From: Sycobia sp. Sy_11 | Taxonomy: Eukaryota; Arthropoda; Insecta; Hymenoptera; Epichrysomallidae | Length of the DNA stretch: 64,000 nt | Assembly (NCBI GenBank): GCA_018907035.1 | Contig: JACCIC010000225.1 | Span: forward strand, 773,569-837,568 | Reading direction: 5' to 3' | In this document: positions 25,188 through 39,398 of the stretch, one piece after another | Layout: each line of letters begins with the position of its first letter | How positions within the stretch are numbered: position 1 is the stretch's first letter | The notes under the pieces: generated by a model | Seen by the model: only the letters and a program-made list of their open reading frames with translations | What the model was told of the DNA's origin: nothing | Databases searched by the model: none | Translations under genes and position numbers: made by a program

Positions 25188-28100
25188 GCTGTCTGAAATG
25201 ACCCAGCACGTTACTACTATTTGTGGGCAACTACGTTCTATCAACGGAATGAGTGTCAAGGGCGTAGGTTTAATAAAAAAAAACTAAAAGCTGATTATTT
25301 TATCCATGACGGGATAAAATTTAACCAGATAAATATATTTTCCTTTATTGTTTTAAGCTAAGAAAAAAAGAAAAGTTTTCTTTATAATCAATAAAAGTAT
25401 AGACATTATTCTAAACTTTACTATATCTTATTGATTAAAATTTAATCGGATGTATTTATTAATTAGCACTAATAATATTCCACGTTTCATAATTAAACAT
25501 AATTATTCTCGAAATTGAAAGCAAATAATGTAAATTGTCTGTTATAATTCACGAGAATTATAAATGTTAAAATTATATTAATATTTATAATAAAATGTTG
25601 AAGTTCAGAATTATTAAAAAAATAAAATTACATTTTAAGAACTCTTGTCGTACTAAGTTTAATAGCAAATTAAAATTACAATTAATATTTATAAATGGAC
25701 AAAAAAACCTATTATTACTTATTTATTATGCACATGTTTTTTTTAATATAAATCATGATCCGCTTGCTATATATTGCATCAAATAGGAAATTAACTTTGA
25801 TGCTTTTACGATCCGTTTAATTTATGTTTCTTGCGTGCGTAAGGCAGTGTAAGGCAACATTACCGTACATCATTTTTTTTTTAACAAACCCAAATTTCGG
25901 CTTTCCTTCTCAAGGATTCTACTGGATAATATATTGAAAACATATGGGGCGTTCCCGCGTGTTTTATTATTATTTTTTTTCGGAACCGAGGAGGCACGTG
26001 GCGTGCTTTTAAAAGGTCCCAATCTGAATACGGCCGAGTGCTTTCTAAATGGTCCATCGCGCATGAATCAATTATGTCATAAATATTAATCGTGCCCCCG
26101 AAAGAAGTGAACTGTAAATACTGGAAAATATAATCGAAGGGAACGAAGGCTGGATTAAATTCGGAAAAGTCTTGAGGACGATCGATATTGGTACCGTTAA
26201 TAGGAGCCTAAATGTATGCTACTACGGAATAACAGAAAGAATCTTATGTACATTTAACTAATAATAAGTATCTGTGCTGAAATTTACATTTTTATTTATT
26301 CGCATAAATTTTTAAAGTGATAAAAATATTTTTTGTCGACCTGACAAAGAAAAATAAGTAAATGATAACACAGCATTGTGTCTCAAGTTACGTCTTAATA
26401 CAGCATTTTATCTTCAATTACGCCCTGGAAATACTTAGACTTATGCTAACGTGAAATTAGAAATTTTTTTTTAAAAATTTTAACAGCAAAGGTGGAATTT
26501 TTATTTAGAGCAAATAAAAATTTCAATGATGAAAAAATTAACAGAAACGGGAATCAAGATATTTGGAATGCTCAGTTAAAATATACTTTGCTATGTGTTT
26601 GTCATAGCTTTTGAAATTGCTGTGTTTATGTAGATATGTATATTAGAAAATGATAAAAGCGCGAACCGTCTCTTTTTTAGATCGATAAAAAAATACGCCA
26701 GTATTGGGCTAATAATATTGCAATCTAATTTTGTCGCAGTATTATTTATGTACCGTAATATATTCCTATACATCATGTATCCCCGATCTAATCGAATTTT
26801 TTTGTTTAGTTGAAACGCTAATATAAGGATAAAAATTGTAAACGTATAATTTACTTTCGAGTCAGATTAATTATACACAACAGGATAACAATGCAAAAAT
26901 CGAATATATAACTTTACTCAATTGCGGTGATTATATTTCGTATGCATATTTTTGTCCGTTATTTATACGATAATTTGCACATTATATAAGTAACGTTTGA
27001 CTGAACGCGTTCTTCGAAATTGCGCTTATTAAATTCATATAAAAAAAAACTAATCGAATTTTATACATCAAAAGTAATGACCACTTCGAATAAATTACGA
27101 TCCCTGTACTTATGTATTATAAAATAATATTGCGAAAAATCAATAGCTTAGTTAAGTTAATGCAGTGCAAACGGGCTGCTATGCATAAATTTTCTATAAA
27201 ATTATGGAGATGTGATCTCTTAAGCAAAATCCACTTTATACGGGACGTACTGCTTCATGTATAATTTGATAAGTTGCTTAACGTCCATCTGAATTTTCGA
27301 ACTAAATGCAATGTTTACTTAAATAAAAAAGTTCTTTTTCAACATCAAATGATCTTTATTTTCATATACTAATTTTTTTGTATCAATTTCACTTTATGCA
27401 GTTTAGTTTAATGATTGCATGGTGATGAAATTGAAAATATAGAATTTCATTTAGCAGTCCTGAAAAAAGGGAATAGCAATTTAATAAATTTCTTTTCTGA
27501 ATAACGTAGTGACAAGCAGGGTCGTCGTTAAAACATTTTTCTCTGTCTGGTATTTTTCTACCTCCTGTCCCAGCCACGAATTTTCCAATTCAAACTCAGA
27601 AGCTTTCAATCTTCTAAATGTAATTGTTTCTGAAATGGAGTATCCTTAGTAATACTGTCTAAAAAAGATCTCTCGTTCTTAAGCCTCAAACTATTAGATT
27701 TTACTTCTAAAGATTTATCTTTAATTTTATAAGTTTTTAAATTATGAAAATCCGTAATTTTTTTTAAGTTTTCTTCATTACCGACAATAATATTTTTTTA
27801 CATTATGTAATATTCATGACAATATCGACGTATAAGCTAAGACAATTACATATCCTTGGATACCTTAATTAAGTGGTTTAAATCAGTTTAGCATTTACTT
27901 TTGTATCTACTTGCACGTCTGGTTCTGTAAGAACTACCGAGAACCAAATTTCACCGAGAATCTTATTGAATTCGCGAAATATACTCGAATTACGTTTAAT
28001 GTACCAAACATTATTAGTACAAACATTATTATACTATACTTTTTTGTCAGCATAATATACTTGTTCATTAGTGTAAAAAAATTTGTTATTATATTTTAAC

Positions 28101-31100
28101 TAACACGGCTGCTCAGATGCAAGGAATATAATATAAAAGTTCATATGGATCAAATAAATATATGCATACATACATACATATACTTCGTTATACACTTTAA
28201 AATTATGAGTGGTATTGTGACTTTCGAAAATCATTTACGAACTTTTGCACTGTAACAGCTCTCCGGATAATACGTCCATCTGAAGTTTGTAGCGTTACGG
28301 CGCAACGGAATAAATCTGCCCAATTATGTAAAACTGATCAAAATCAAAAAGTTATAATTAAATCTTCAATTTAATGTTCTTTATCTGCGAAGGAAAATTA
28401 TCTGCATATAATAATTCATAAAGCTTGGTACAAAATGATTTTCTAAACATTACATCGCGCACCAAAGCTGCAATCTTTAAACTTCTAAAAGATAAAAAAA
28501 ATACTTTTATGAAAAAATTGATTTAATATTATACAAAAATCATACGAAGCTTTATAGTTAAAAATATATCTCGAAAAAATGTAATTAATGAAAATTAGTA
28601 ACAAATACATCGGATGCTTAATTTAAGTTCGAGTTTCTGTATCTCATTGACAAATTATTAAAAAAGTTTATAAGTTTATATAGTACTTTATAAAATATTT
28701 TAAATCAGCTTTTAAATAATGAGATTTTCGAAAGCGAAGTAATTGAAAATGATCCTAAATCCTCGATGTTGCAAGAGTTCTTTTAGATTTCAAAAATTTT
28801 CAAAATTAATTTTTTACGTGCATTTGCATAGAAAATGATTTTTTTTACAATTAACAAACAAAGCGGCCACTTAATTGTTTTTCAAATAAATATAAGTATA
28901 ATCTTTATTTAGAATGTTCATGTTCAACTTTATATAAAATGAATGTTATTGATAAATTTTTTTATTTGTTATCGATAGTATCAGTTTATCTGATATTAAA
29001 TTATGTCTATTTCAATTATTTTCTGTATTCAAAAGTGAGTTCCATAAAGGCATGAGAAATTAGGGATCAGTAGATCTAATCTACACATTCTTTGATGCAT
29101 AATTTTCGCTTAATTAAGACTTGGTAAGACCGTTAATATAGACTTTAATTAAAGCATTATATTTACTTTTTTTAGTGATATAAAATAAAAGATACTTTTA
29201 TAATACTTAGATTGACATTGCACGTCTTTTACAGTATATGTTACACTTACGGACTGACATCTTCGAAAGAATGATGTGTTTAAAATATTTCTGGAAATCA
29301 TAGGCTAAATTTAATAAAAACTTTTGCGATTGAATTGAAGAAAATATTTTTAATTCGATATTTCGGTGTCCTTGTCCTTATTTAAATTCAAACGTACGCA
29401 TATATTCAAAGTTTAATCAAAGCTCTTATTCTGTAGCTGTATTTTATTCCCTTAAAAAATTCACCAAGGACACTTCTAAACTGAATTAACGACTTTTCCA
29501 ATAGACCCTATTTTTTTTTTTTTAAATAAAGACGGGATCTACCAACGCTTCGTGAACTAATTAATCATTTGTAACTGTTTTTTCATACCAGCTTCTCTCA
29601 TCGCAGATATGCATTTCGTGAAATTTGTCTACCGAGAAAAAAGGGCGTAAAATTGATTTTAAAAACATAGAATTTTAAAAATATATATCTATTCATTGAC
29701 TGGAATTTGAAAAGAGCAACTCGAAGAATTTTGATATTCGCGTTGAAAGTTCTTCTTAAAATGATTTTTTGATTCTTCTCAAGTACCATATTGCCAAAGG
29801 TTAAAGTCGATGGGCAAAAAGATCGGGTTAAACCTTTTAGAGCATATCTGGGATGATTTTTTTTTTACAAAATGATAAACTGTGTTATGTTGCGGAATTA
29901 GAACAGAATGTCTCTTTGCTCTATAGCTGCAGCTTTCCAGGAATGCTGTTCAAAGCATGCGAAAAGAATTGGAATACGATGAGCTTTTCATATAGTCCGA
30001 GATACGCAATTATAGAATAATTCTTCTGTCAAAATTCATAATTCTTCCCGTCTCAGCAGGATTAGATTGGTATTGAAAAAGGCGTCCTCGACTCGCTTAA
30101 TTTCATTTAAGCTCTATTTGCTAATTTCTTCCAACTGGTTTCATGAGCATGTTCTTCGATTTTAATTTTTTAATTGATCATATTTAAGAGATGGTTGGAT
30201 CGAGTGTTTTATATTACTGAGCTTATGTGATTTTTTTTGACTGGTTCGCGTATTTACGATTTATTTTGGTTTGTTTTTATTATATATTATCTAATTAATG
30301 TATTGTCGCTACTTTATAACTTTCTGTCATATTCATAAGAAAGTGTCTGAACTTTCTGTCACGGATTTTAATGAAATTTATTTGTACGTATTCTTGATAT
30401 CTATATAGATGATTCATGAATTGGCCAAACCCTCGAGATTTCCTTCTTTATTGCATCTATGCCAATATTATAGAGTTGTATTATAGATGTTATAGACATC
30501 TATGTATACATGCCATTGAGAATGTAATAACACATATATATAACGCATGGCTTCTCAATGGCTATCGCATGGCTTCTGCTGATATTAGGTCGATGCAGAT
30601 ACATTCAATAAATGAAACGGTCCGTAAACAAGAAATAAAAATGTAGCGTGTTGATTTTACATACTAGTACAGATTTATACAATAGTTTCGTACAGACCGA
30701 ATTTAATTGCAGAGTAAACTTTAATTTTTTATATATAATTTACTTGTTATTTAAAGACTATGGAATTCATCAAGTGGTATTCGTGATATATCACTGGAAG
30801 TTAGAATCCATGTGGGGCATTAAAATAGATTAATGCAGTTACGTGTCATTGAAATATTATGTGCCCGTTTAATATGGATTTGAAGAATTATTTATTTAGA
30901 CATCGCAGTTTCGGTTTTAGGACTGGTCGAGCGCGGCCAGAGGGACGACTGACCCGGGCCTCGCGCTTTAGCTTTACAAAATTTATTGCAATGTTACTTA
31001 TTTTAATTTAAATCTTAATTAAATTTATGGTTGAAATTGTTGAAAAAAATTTAGAGAAACTATCGATTGTAAATTAATAAATAATAAAGAATTTTTTTCT

Positions 31101-31694
31101 AATTATAGATATAACTATATTTATGTTCATAGTTACAGTCAAAAAATTATTTTACTATGATTTGATATAAAATATCAAAATAAATAACGATAAATGGAAC
31201 ATTTTAGCTTCAATTCAGTATTTTCTATTCGATTATTTCCATATGGTTACTTGAAGTGTTAATGAACCCATTTTTGTTTGATGTTATGTTTGACAATAAA
31301 TTTTATTCTGATCTTAACCATTGCGATGGATTCACTATCGAAACACTCAACCATTAACGTTCTTCGCCGCTAGGAGACAATTGATTTACAAATCCTAATT
31401 TAAAGTGAGTATCCTTTAAATATTTATACCGGAGGACTTATCTCTGCAAATATTCTTTGGAGATTTTTTTTTTCATTCATATACTCATTCACTCCTGAAC
31501 CGTTTTCTCCACCATTCTAAGATTCCTCTAGCAGGCTGCACCTTTTTTTCATTATATTCCTTTCTTAATTACTTCACAGTAACTAAATAAGCATCGTTGG
31601 TATTTATTATTTATAGTCTTGTTCATAGACATAGGAAGTATAGACTATATTTGACTGACTCACTATGCGAGAAATAAATATACATAAAAAAAGA

Positions 31695-31697
<3 letters not shown>

Positions 31698-31747
<50 letters not shown>
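31698..31747. repeat. (CT)n microsatellite
   Basis: About 25 CT units. The flanks do not resemble those of the (CT)n tracts of the 45-49 kb repeat module. Confidence 0.97.
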
Positions 31748-31748
<1 letters not shown>

Positions 31749-32090
31749 TATGGCGGAAGAGTGAGGGAAACAAGAAGCAATTGAGAGGTACCCGGATGGA
31801 TATTACCATATGTCTCAATCGAAAACACGAGTAGTGGAGAGGTTTCGTAGATATCGTACGGATTGTTTGTTGCCCTCACTCCTACTCCGACGTTGTTTAA
31901 TAGAATGAGATAGAAACTCTTCATATTTTCTTCTATCTCTCTCGTCCAGATTTTCAAATCGCTCATTTGGATGCTAGGGCTATACTGCTTAAGTCTATGG
32001 TCTCGTCGATAGGAAAGAAGTCAAGTCGAGAAGAGAGATTTTTAAAAAAGTATAGAATATAAATGCGCGTTTGAGCTCTGGATACCGGTG

Positions 32091-32092
<2 letters not shown>

Positions 32093-32134
<42 letters not shown>
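32093..32134. repeat. (TA)n microsatellite
   Basis: About 20 TA units. Confidence 0.97.
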
Positions 32135-32139
<5 letters not shown>

Positions 32140-32939
32140 AGGTGTACGCAATATGATTTGCAATGTTTGGTAATTAATACCAAGATGAATAACGTGGCCT
32201 TAATGCGATAATTGTTAGCAGAATTTCTTAAGATAATGTTACCGACCTGAGCCTTATTTAGAAAAAAGAAAATGCCATACCGAAAACGGTTATCGAATAG
32301 TAAATAAAAAGACTAACACTGTAATGTCTCGACAGTTTGAGCATACCAATGAATCAGGTATTGAAAAATTATGAAAACTTAGCCTTAGCTACTTAATAGT
32401 GCAATCCTCAACGAATTGAAAGATAACAAACGGAACTAAAAAAAATAATTTATCTAACTTAAATAATTAGGAACTTTATAATAATTTTAATAATTACGCA
32501 ATTATATATTATATTTACTACTAATAAATTGATGTGTAAGTAATTGATTCATTAATTAATGTATATCAATTAATTTTTTCATTCTTTTTGCGCATCCTAT
32601 GAGAAAAAGAATCATTCTCTATTTTTATTTATATTTATATTATATATTCACCTATCTTAAATTCAATTGATTAATATGTATTAAAAGGACTCTAGTCAGT
32701 TTCTTAGAAAAAAAAATAAATAAATAAGATTAAATTAAAAAAATAGTCGCAAAAGGCAATAAGAAACCAGCATATACTGAAAGCTGATAAGGGCTCGCTA
32801 AATAAATTTTTCACTTTATTCATATTTTATACTATCTTCCAACTTGCTATAACGTATTCAGCGGTAAAAAAATTAAATTAAACGAATTCAACATCCAAAA
32901 GAATACATGTATGCATGTATACAATAAAGACCCATATGC

Positions 32940-33640
32940 AAAGAGTAGCCTTTGCCGCATTGGACAGAGACTCTCGTAATGATTTTCAGAAGCTTTCTCT
33001 GATTTTCAGAAGCTTCTCTGTCCATGCCGGCATCATTATAGTAGAAAGCGAAAAAAAAACGCCCCTTGGCTCTTATCTCTTCGTCGCCCTTAAGTCTGCG
33101 GTAGTAGAACGATTTTACTCGGAGGCGCATTTAATTGTATATATAGAGTTGAACCACAAAAAAGAGCCGGCTCCGACGGCGACTTGTTTCGCCTCCTACG
33201 TCGCCCTCCCGCCAGTGCCCGCGTGATCCACGTACGTATATTATACCCCCCTCCCACATACACACACACGATGCGGACGCACACAACAATGCGCAGAGCT
33301 TGTATAAAAATGTATAAAAATGCGGGTATACGTAAAGGGCTTCATATTCTCCTCCCCCCCATTCCAAACTCGTGCGTCCTTCGTTTCCGACGCCTCGAGC
33401 CCCCTCTCTCTTCTCCATCACCTTATCCGAAATCCTTGTATACATATTTCGTCGAAGCGAAGGGGAGGCTCGCTTGGAGAGACTGATCGGGAGGGGGGGT
33501 GAGAGGTGATGATGGTGTTGGTTTCGGTCGGAAAATTTACGACGAAAAACATTCTGCGACGACGACCGACTGACGTAGGGTCGCGCACGCGTATGGGTGC
33601 AGCAGCCCGGTGTGCCATATGGAAAGGGGGAAAGGAGGAA
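32940..33640. promoter_or_regulatory. GC-rich patch, possible promoter or regulatory region
   Basis: CpG-containing, pyrimidine/purine-skewed sequence in an otherwise AT-rich region. Open frames exist on both strands, up to 183 codons on the minus strand. They are low-complexity (His, Arg, Ser, Pro) and unlike any protein I recognise, so I read it as regulatory or non-coding transcribed DNA. Confidence 0.3.
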
Positions 33641-34472
33641 GGGGTTGATTGATCGATTCATCGGTTTCAATAGGCTGTTCATATATATATCGTGGTTATG
33701 GTGCCGTAGAGAAATTTAAAAGTGAGAGTGTATATATATATATAGGCTGTACGAAAATAGGGAAGAAAAACATGTAATACAGATAAGGAATTATAAAAAT
33801 AAGAAAATAAATAAATAAGATGACTAAGTCAAATGCAAGAAATATATATGAGTTTTAGTAAATGAGAAAGACTACTTTGATATATAAGACGTCACAAGGG
33901 TGAAAGAAGGGAAAGGAGCAAATATAAGTACAGAGAGAAGAATAGAGAATGATAGCGCATTTCTAAGCGGATTGTGATGGATACGTTAATATATATATAT
34001 ATATATATAGATGGAAGGGAACGTATCAAGGACGAATCCCGGAGATAGAAATATTTTGATAGTTAGATTGGATTACTAAGATGGAGAATAAGGAACACCT
34101 AATAAGAATGCAGGGAGAGCGACCGTCGAGATTTCATTTGATTACGGAATTAAGTTGGGATAGAATCATTACTCGTGTGTACGAATAATTTTTCAGAAAC
34201 ATATAGACAAAATACAGAAAATGTTTTATAATTATTATGTAAGTATGCGTTTGAACAATAGTAAAACAGTAATAAATTATAAATAAATTGAGATAGAAGA
34301 TTAGATAGATATAGATATCGATTTATTTGTATTGATATGTGTTATCAAAATTAAAAATACAAAGAGAGAGAGAGAGAATAGTGCCGATATTTGAGCCGGT
34401 ATTTATCATTTATTCGAATGATTCGTTTGAAAGAAAGGTAAATGCAAGTAATGTGTGCTCGACTTTGTTAGC

Positions 34473-34498
34473 TATATATATATATATATATATATATT
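34473..34498. repeat. (TA)n microsatellite
   Basis: About 13 TA units. Confidence 0.95.
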
Positions 34499-34863
34499 TG
34501 AAATTTGAAATTTGAAGGAGGGGAGGATCAATTATATATGGGATATCGGCAATATGAGAAGACCTGCGATAAATATTTTTTTCTTTTTTTTTAAGTCTTG
34601 AAAAAACTCGTGAAAAGCAAGAAAATAATTATATTGAAAAGTGAACGTATCTTTATATAAGAATTATTTTCTCTCTGTTGTAACACTTATTATCTCATGA
34701 AATTAATTTTCATTTTGAAAGTGCATATTTGCTCGTAATTTATAAAAATTAATAAAAGGTTTTTATAATAGGAACGAACAAGTAATGTTATAATTAAAAT
34801 ACGAAGAAATTATAAAGTTTAAGTATAATTCCAATTCCAAAAAAAAATACTCAATTCACCACC

Positions 34864-34866
<3 letters not shown>

Positions 34867-34918
<52 letters not shown>
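34867..34918. repeat. (TA)n microsatellite
   Basis: About 26 TA units. Confidence 0.97.
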
Positions 34919-34921
<3 letters not shown>

Positions 34922-34954
34922 CAAGAGTATAGAACTGTCTTATGATCCATAGGC

Positions 34955-34956
<2 letters not shown>

Positions 34957-35024
<68 letters not shown>

Positions 35025-35030
35025 ATATAG
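34957..35030. repeat. (TA)n followed by (GTAT)n
   Basis: A TA array to about 35000 continues as GTAT units to about 35030. Confidence 0.97.
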
Positions 35031-35232
35031 CTAGATAAAAAAGTTGGCTTAGCGAGATAATAAATGACGAGAGCGATAAAACAAAAAACCAACCTTAGAG
35101 CTATATCTGATAGCCCCAGTGTACCACGTCAACAGTTTGCCAACATATATCGATCGAGCCAGGAACGGTGGCGGCTCCGTACTCACATTCACGCATACAG
35201 GCGCACACACGCGCGCGCGCGCGCAGGCTCAC

Positions 35233-35327
35233 CTCCTCTTTTTTTTCGGCAGCGAGTCTATACTCAGAGTCGCCGGCCCCTTGACCTCCTCCTCCTCCTC
35301 CTTCTCCTCCACCACCACGACCACCTT
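35233..35327 (-). CDS. Candidate internal exon, unrecognised protein
   Basis: On the minus strand a 95-bp interval lies between an AG (35329-35328) and a strong donor GAG|GTGAGC (GT at 35232-35231). In the frame starting at 35327 it encodes 31 residues: a valine run, an acidic EEKEEEEE run, then VKGPATLSIDSLPKKKR, ending in phase 2. The final part has non-repetitive, coding-like character. The acceptor is weak, with a purine-rich preceding tract, and part of the exon is a trinucleotide GAG repeat, so it may be spurious. If real it belongs to a minus-strand transcript, either a separate gene or an upstream exon. No flanking exon could be joined and no function is proposed. Confidence 0.28.
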
Positions 35328-35399
35328 CTGCTTTTTTAAGCACAATGCCTATGTGCACCTTCGCCGACGATTATTTATAACCGTGAAGGGAAGGTAGGG

Positions 35400-35790
35400 G
35401 GAAAAAAATTCAAGGAACGTAAAAAGTAAAGGAGAGCGATCCCTGGATGGCGCGGGGTTATGCGGTGGGGGGGGGGAGTGTTGACGACTCGACAAGCTCG
35501 CCCCGAACAATTCTTGTAACGAGCGTAAGGGAACGCGCCCTGCGCGGTACTTTGTATACGGACGCGTTGACGCATACGCCCGCGTCTGTCGCAGGACTGA
35601 CTGACCGACTGATGCGAGCATCGGGCGACGCGGCGTCGCGGCCGAGGAGTCGCAAAGGATCTCTCTCTCTCTCTCTCTCTCTCTCGCTCGCGCACGCGCG
35701 CAAACAGGTATCCTTATACATCTGTATTCAGGGATCGCGGAGCCTGGGGGGGGGGCAGAAGGGATTCTAACCTCCCCCCCCCCTATAAAC
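35400..35790. promoter_or_regulatory. GC-rich patch with (CT)n and G/C runs, promoter-like
   Basis: Contains a (CT)n array that reads as GAGA repeats on the minus strand (35661-35685), CpG-rich sequence, and a run of ten G at 35746-35755 facing ten C at 35774-35783. GAGA-type arrays are common at insect promoters. It sits upstream of the candidate minus-strand exon at 35233-35327. No transcription start could be assigned. Confidence 0.3.
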
Positions 35791-37058
35791 TTGCGGAATC
35801 GAAAATTTGCTCAATGAAGCAGGAAAAATCGTGAGCCTATGGAAAATATAATAGATTTTGTCGAAGCCTAGCAAACCTTTTGTCGAAGCGTGGAAAATGG
35901 CCATACAACGATGTAACGTAGCTCGCCCAGGTAGGTTTGATGTCTGTTTAAATATTCCTTATTATAGAACACAATTTCTCTATCTAATTTAGAATTATAG
36001 TCACTAATGCATTCAAAAAGAAATCGGAACTGAAAGTCTTCTCCGTGATTATATCCGCTTTAATCCTACGAATACGATCAGAAATAGAACGATTGAATAG
36101 AATTTTTGATTTTGTAAATATTGACTGAATAAAAATTTTGGTAAACGTCAATTAAATATCTAAAAAGCATTGTGAGTAATCCTAGAAGAACTCTAAAGTA
36201 TTTTTATTCTTTGCACATTTTTAGCTAGTCAATAGAAACAATTGCTGCGGTACATCTTTTTAAAACTTTGCCTTTATTTTTACAAATTATCAACTTGGAA
36301 TTCGTTAAAGAATACTCACAATATTTTCCAATCTTTGTAATAATAATATTTGACATTTTCATTCCGTCAATTTTAAAAAAAATTTAAGATATTTGTTTAA
36401 CAGAAAATAAAAATATATCATCTTATTATAATGAGAATAAAAAAACGTTTCCAAAAAATTCAATCCAATGCACGCTTTTTTTAATTATTTTTCAATTTTT
36501 CGAATGTAAGACTTTTTAAAGGAGAATTTCAAACACAATTAATCAAAAAGCACTTTCGATAACGTAGCGAAGAGTGAATCCTCTGATTCTATTTCATTAC
36601 GAGGCAACGATTCGTTCGAATTTAAAAGCACAGCAACTCAGATCGTTCAATACATTTTAATTATAATTACAAAAGATCAGAAAATTAGGGCTAAAAGTTA
36701 CAGATACTAAAATATTATTAAAAGATTTTATGAGCCGCACTCCAAAATGTAAACTAATATATACAGCAATTATGAATCTCTCTGATAAATTGTTCAGTGT
36801 ACTATTACAGTGATTATTTTAGAATTATTACAAATGTAGATAAAACAGTATTAAATTATTAGTTTCCTTTCCTCGCTTGTTTTTCGTTGTAATATATGTA
36901 GAATCCCTGTTCCTTACAGTCAAAAATCGTGCCTCTACGACATTACATATAGATATATGGCAATATTGCTGCATTATGATAGAACAGCTAAATAAAACAG
37001 CTAAAAGAAGAATAGGCGGCAAAAAATGACCTCTGTTGGTGTATAAGGCCGAGTATAG

Positions 37059-37109
<51 letters not shown>

Positions 37110-38059
37110 ACGTTTAAAATATATACTTTCGCTATATAATATAAAATTATAATTAATAAATCTACATCATGGCATAAAACACTTACTGTACTATTCTTAA
37201 ATATGGCTTGCAATATGCGCGACAGTATGATCAATCTGTTATGCTGGAAATCCACTCTCGTTCTGAAAAAAATTTCATAGAGCAGTTTTTATAATTCTAA
37301 CCTTGAAATCAAAGCTTAGTACAATGCCGTATATTTTTTATTTACGCTTACTCATCTTGAGCATCGGAAAATACGAAATCTTGAACTATAAATTACTTAT
37401 ACTTTTTTTATATACTATTTATAATATATAAAATCTATAAATCGATATATTCATCGCATCATGACAAAATATAATACAGCCATTATTTATAAGACTATTA
37501 AAAAATTTAACGATATTAGCAGTCAATGATATTATAATATCAACGATAAAAAATATCGAAGTATCAACATTTGTCTTGCACATGCATTTTGAAGAAAATA
37601 TTCATATAATCGATTATAATAATATAAAGATGCCCGATCAAGAAAAATCTGTATAAGAAAACGATTATTTCAGAAATGATTCAATGATTGTGATACAATC
37701 AAATTAAAAACAAAAATACAAACATTATATATCTGATATTCAATCCGATTGCCAAAACGGTTAGGTTTCGATATTAAATTCGCACTTGCAATTACTATTG
37801 TCTTACTTTCACAACCCCTCAAGAACTTTCAAGAATGTTCTTCCTGTATATGCCTGTTAATACTTATAAAATTTTACTGCTATCGTATATGGTATATTAG
37901 CGAGGTACTGCAATCATACTTCATTAATGACTAACAGTTTTTCTCGAAAAGCTTTTAAAAAGGTAAATTGTTGAGACCGCAAGGCCATTGGAATTTCTAA
38001 TGTATTGCACGAATTTTTCACAAAAACTACTAAGAAATTACTATTCAAATTAAATGATC
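35784..38059. other. AT-rich DNA without recognisable features
   Basis: Apart from one (TA)n array at 37063-37106 I see no gene, repeat family or RNA in this stretch. Confidence 0.5.
37063..37106. repeat. (TA)n microsatellite
   Basis: About 22 TA units. Confidence 0.97.
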
Positions 38060-38262
38060 TTTTATTTATTATTATTTAAACTGTGAATATTTATGCTTTC
38101 AATAATGTTGCCTATGAGTATTAAACACTAACGCCAATTTATTTGTCAACAAGGCACCGGTAAATTTTTACAACGATGCTTGCGTCAATTGGCCGATAGT
38201 GGAACTTCTATTTGGACCACCGAACTGCCAATCTTTCGCTCTAACGATCGAGCTCCTATCAA
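38060..38262 (-). mobile_element. tRNA-derived SINE, copy 2 (diverged)
   Basis: Read on the minus strand, the head contains AGCTCGATCGTTAGAGCG, equivalent to an RNA polymerase III A box. It is followed by a degraded B-box region and then GGCCAATTGACGCAAGCATCG. This head and the 3' body (ending GAAAGCATAAATATTCAC and an A/T-rich tail) align along their length with the copy at 41614-41815. The B box is more decayed than in that copy, so this is an older or inactive insertion. No target-site duplication was identified. Confidence 0.6.
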
Positions 38263-39352
38263 AATCGAGCATTTACACGAATAAAGCAAAAAGTTCTTTT
38301 TTTGATTTAAATAATATAGGTATAAAGATTTATGTATTTTAATGCTTATTGAAACAATAATATGTTTTTCAGAATACGATATCCTTTTATTTTTAAGTCT
38401 TAGAAATCTAATATGGACGTCCCCCACTGCCTTACGATTACTCCTACAGCCCTGATATGCATAGATAGTATAAATAGTTTCGACAGCTGCTGCCTCGCGC
38501 GCCGCCCAAATTGGACTACATTTTTTCTATACGTGCGCGGGTCGTCCTCGCTGATGCACGACTGACGCGTATGTACGGGAACGTGCGATATACTTAGACA
38601 AACGGATAATCAGGATTGGTGAAGGCTCAATCGATATTCAGTAATTGCTTTCATTTGCACGGGCGACGCTTTAATAAAGAGAACGAAGAAGATATATTTA
38701 TCGCTAATTATACGTAAAAATATGTCGATGAGAAATGTTTTTTTTTTCTTTTCTTTAGCTACTCCATTTCATTTCTATCCTAAAAATTTCCAGTAAAACG
38801 ACTAAAATGGACACTTTCAAGGACCGATGCACTCCCATCATCAATTATTTATTTTTTATCCCCAATAAATTCCTATAGCAACACTTACGAAAACTGCCGT
38901 GTAACGGCACGGCTGATGCGAATACAAGAATTGCGGACGAAAGGCGTCGTCTGAAGGCGCGACGCATTATTCAACCCCAGGCTTTAGCTCTGGCGGTGCT
39001 GTGGGCGTACATAGAACGCCACCCCCCCAACTCCTTCCCTCTTCAGTTCTCATCGTCGATTGTAACGGTAAATCGTCGTCGGCCTCTTTCGCGGTATTTG
39101 TGCACGCGCGTGGGAGTAGCGAGTAGACGTTGAAAGGCCCACGTCGTACATGGCCGGCTTTAAATTTAACAGCAGCTCGTGGAGGGGGGGAGGTTTGTAA
39201 GTATGAACTTGGGTCCTTTATGAAAGGCATTTAATTTTTTCCGAAAACAAGTGGGTGGAAAAGGGGGAAAAATTTTTTAAATTACCACCGATCTGCATAT
39301 GTTAGTATTTAATAAATAGAATCCTTTTAAAAATAATAATTAATAATAATAA

Positions 39353-39357
<5 letters not shown>

Positions 39358-39395
<38 letters not shown>
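39358..39395. repeat. (TA)n microsatellite
   Basis: About 19 TA units. Confidence 0.97.

Positions 39396-39398
<3 letters not shown>

Larger units (their letters stand above)
13791..35232. other. Long AT-rich region without recognisable genes
   Basis: I found no open frame with coding character or recognisable protein similarity in these 21 kb. Higher-GC islands occur near 14.85-15.0, 22.25-22.6, 30.90-30.96 and 33.0-33.6 kb and could be regulatory. It may be intergenic, or a 5' intron of the synaptotagmin-like gene. Confidence 0.45.

Noticed and set aside
30900..30965. Short GC-rich block with GGCCAGAGGGAC resembling an insulator motif
   Set aside because: Match to a CTCF-type site is too partial to call.
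33131..33682. 183-codon minus-strand open frame in a GC-rich patch
   Set aside because: Low-complexity product rich in Arg, Ser and His, with overlapping frames on both strands and no recognisable domain; the openness is explained by base composition.
35375..35770. Several open frames of 85-107 codons on both strands
   Set aside because: They read through (CT)n and CpG-rich sequence into Ser/Leu or Arg/Glu runs; no splice or start support.
38967..39230. 87-codon minus-strand open frame in a GC-richer island
   Set aside because: No domain, no good splice signals at the borders and Pro-rich low-complexity content; could be regulatory but not supportable as a gene.
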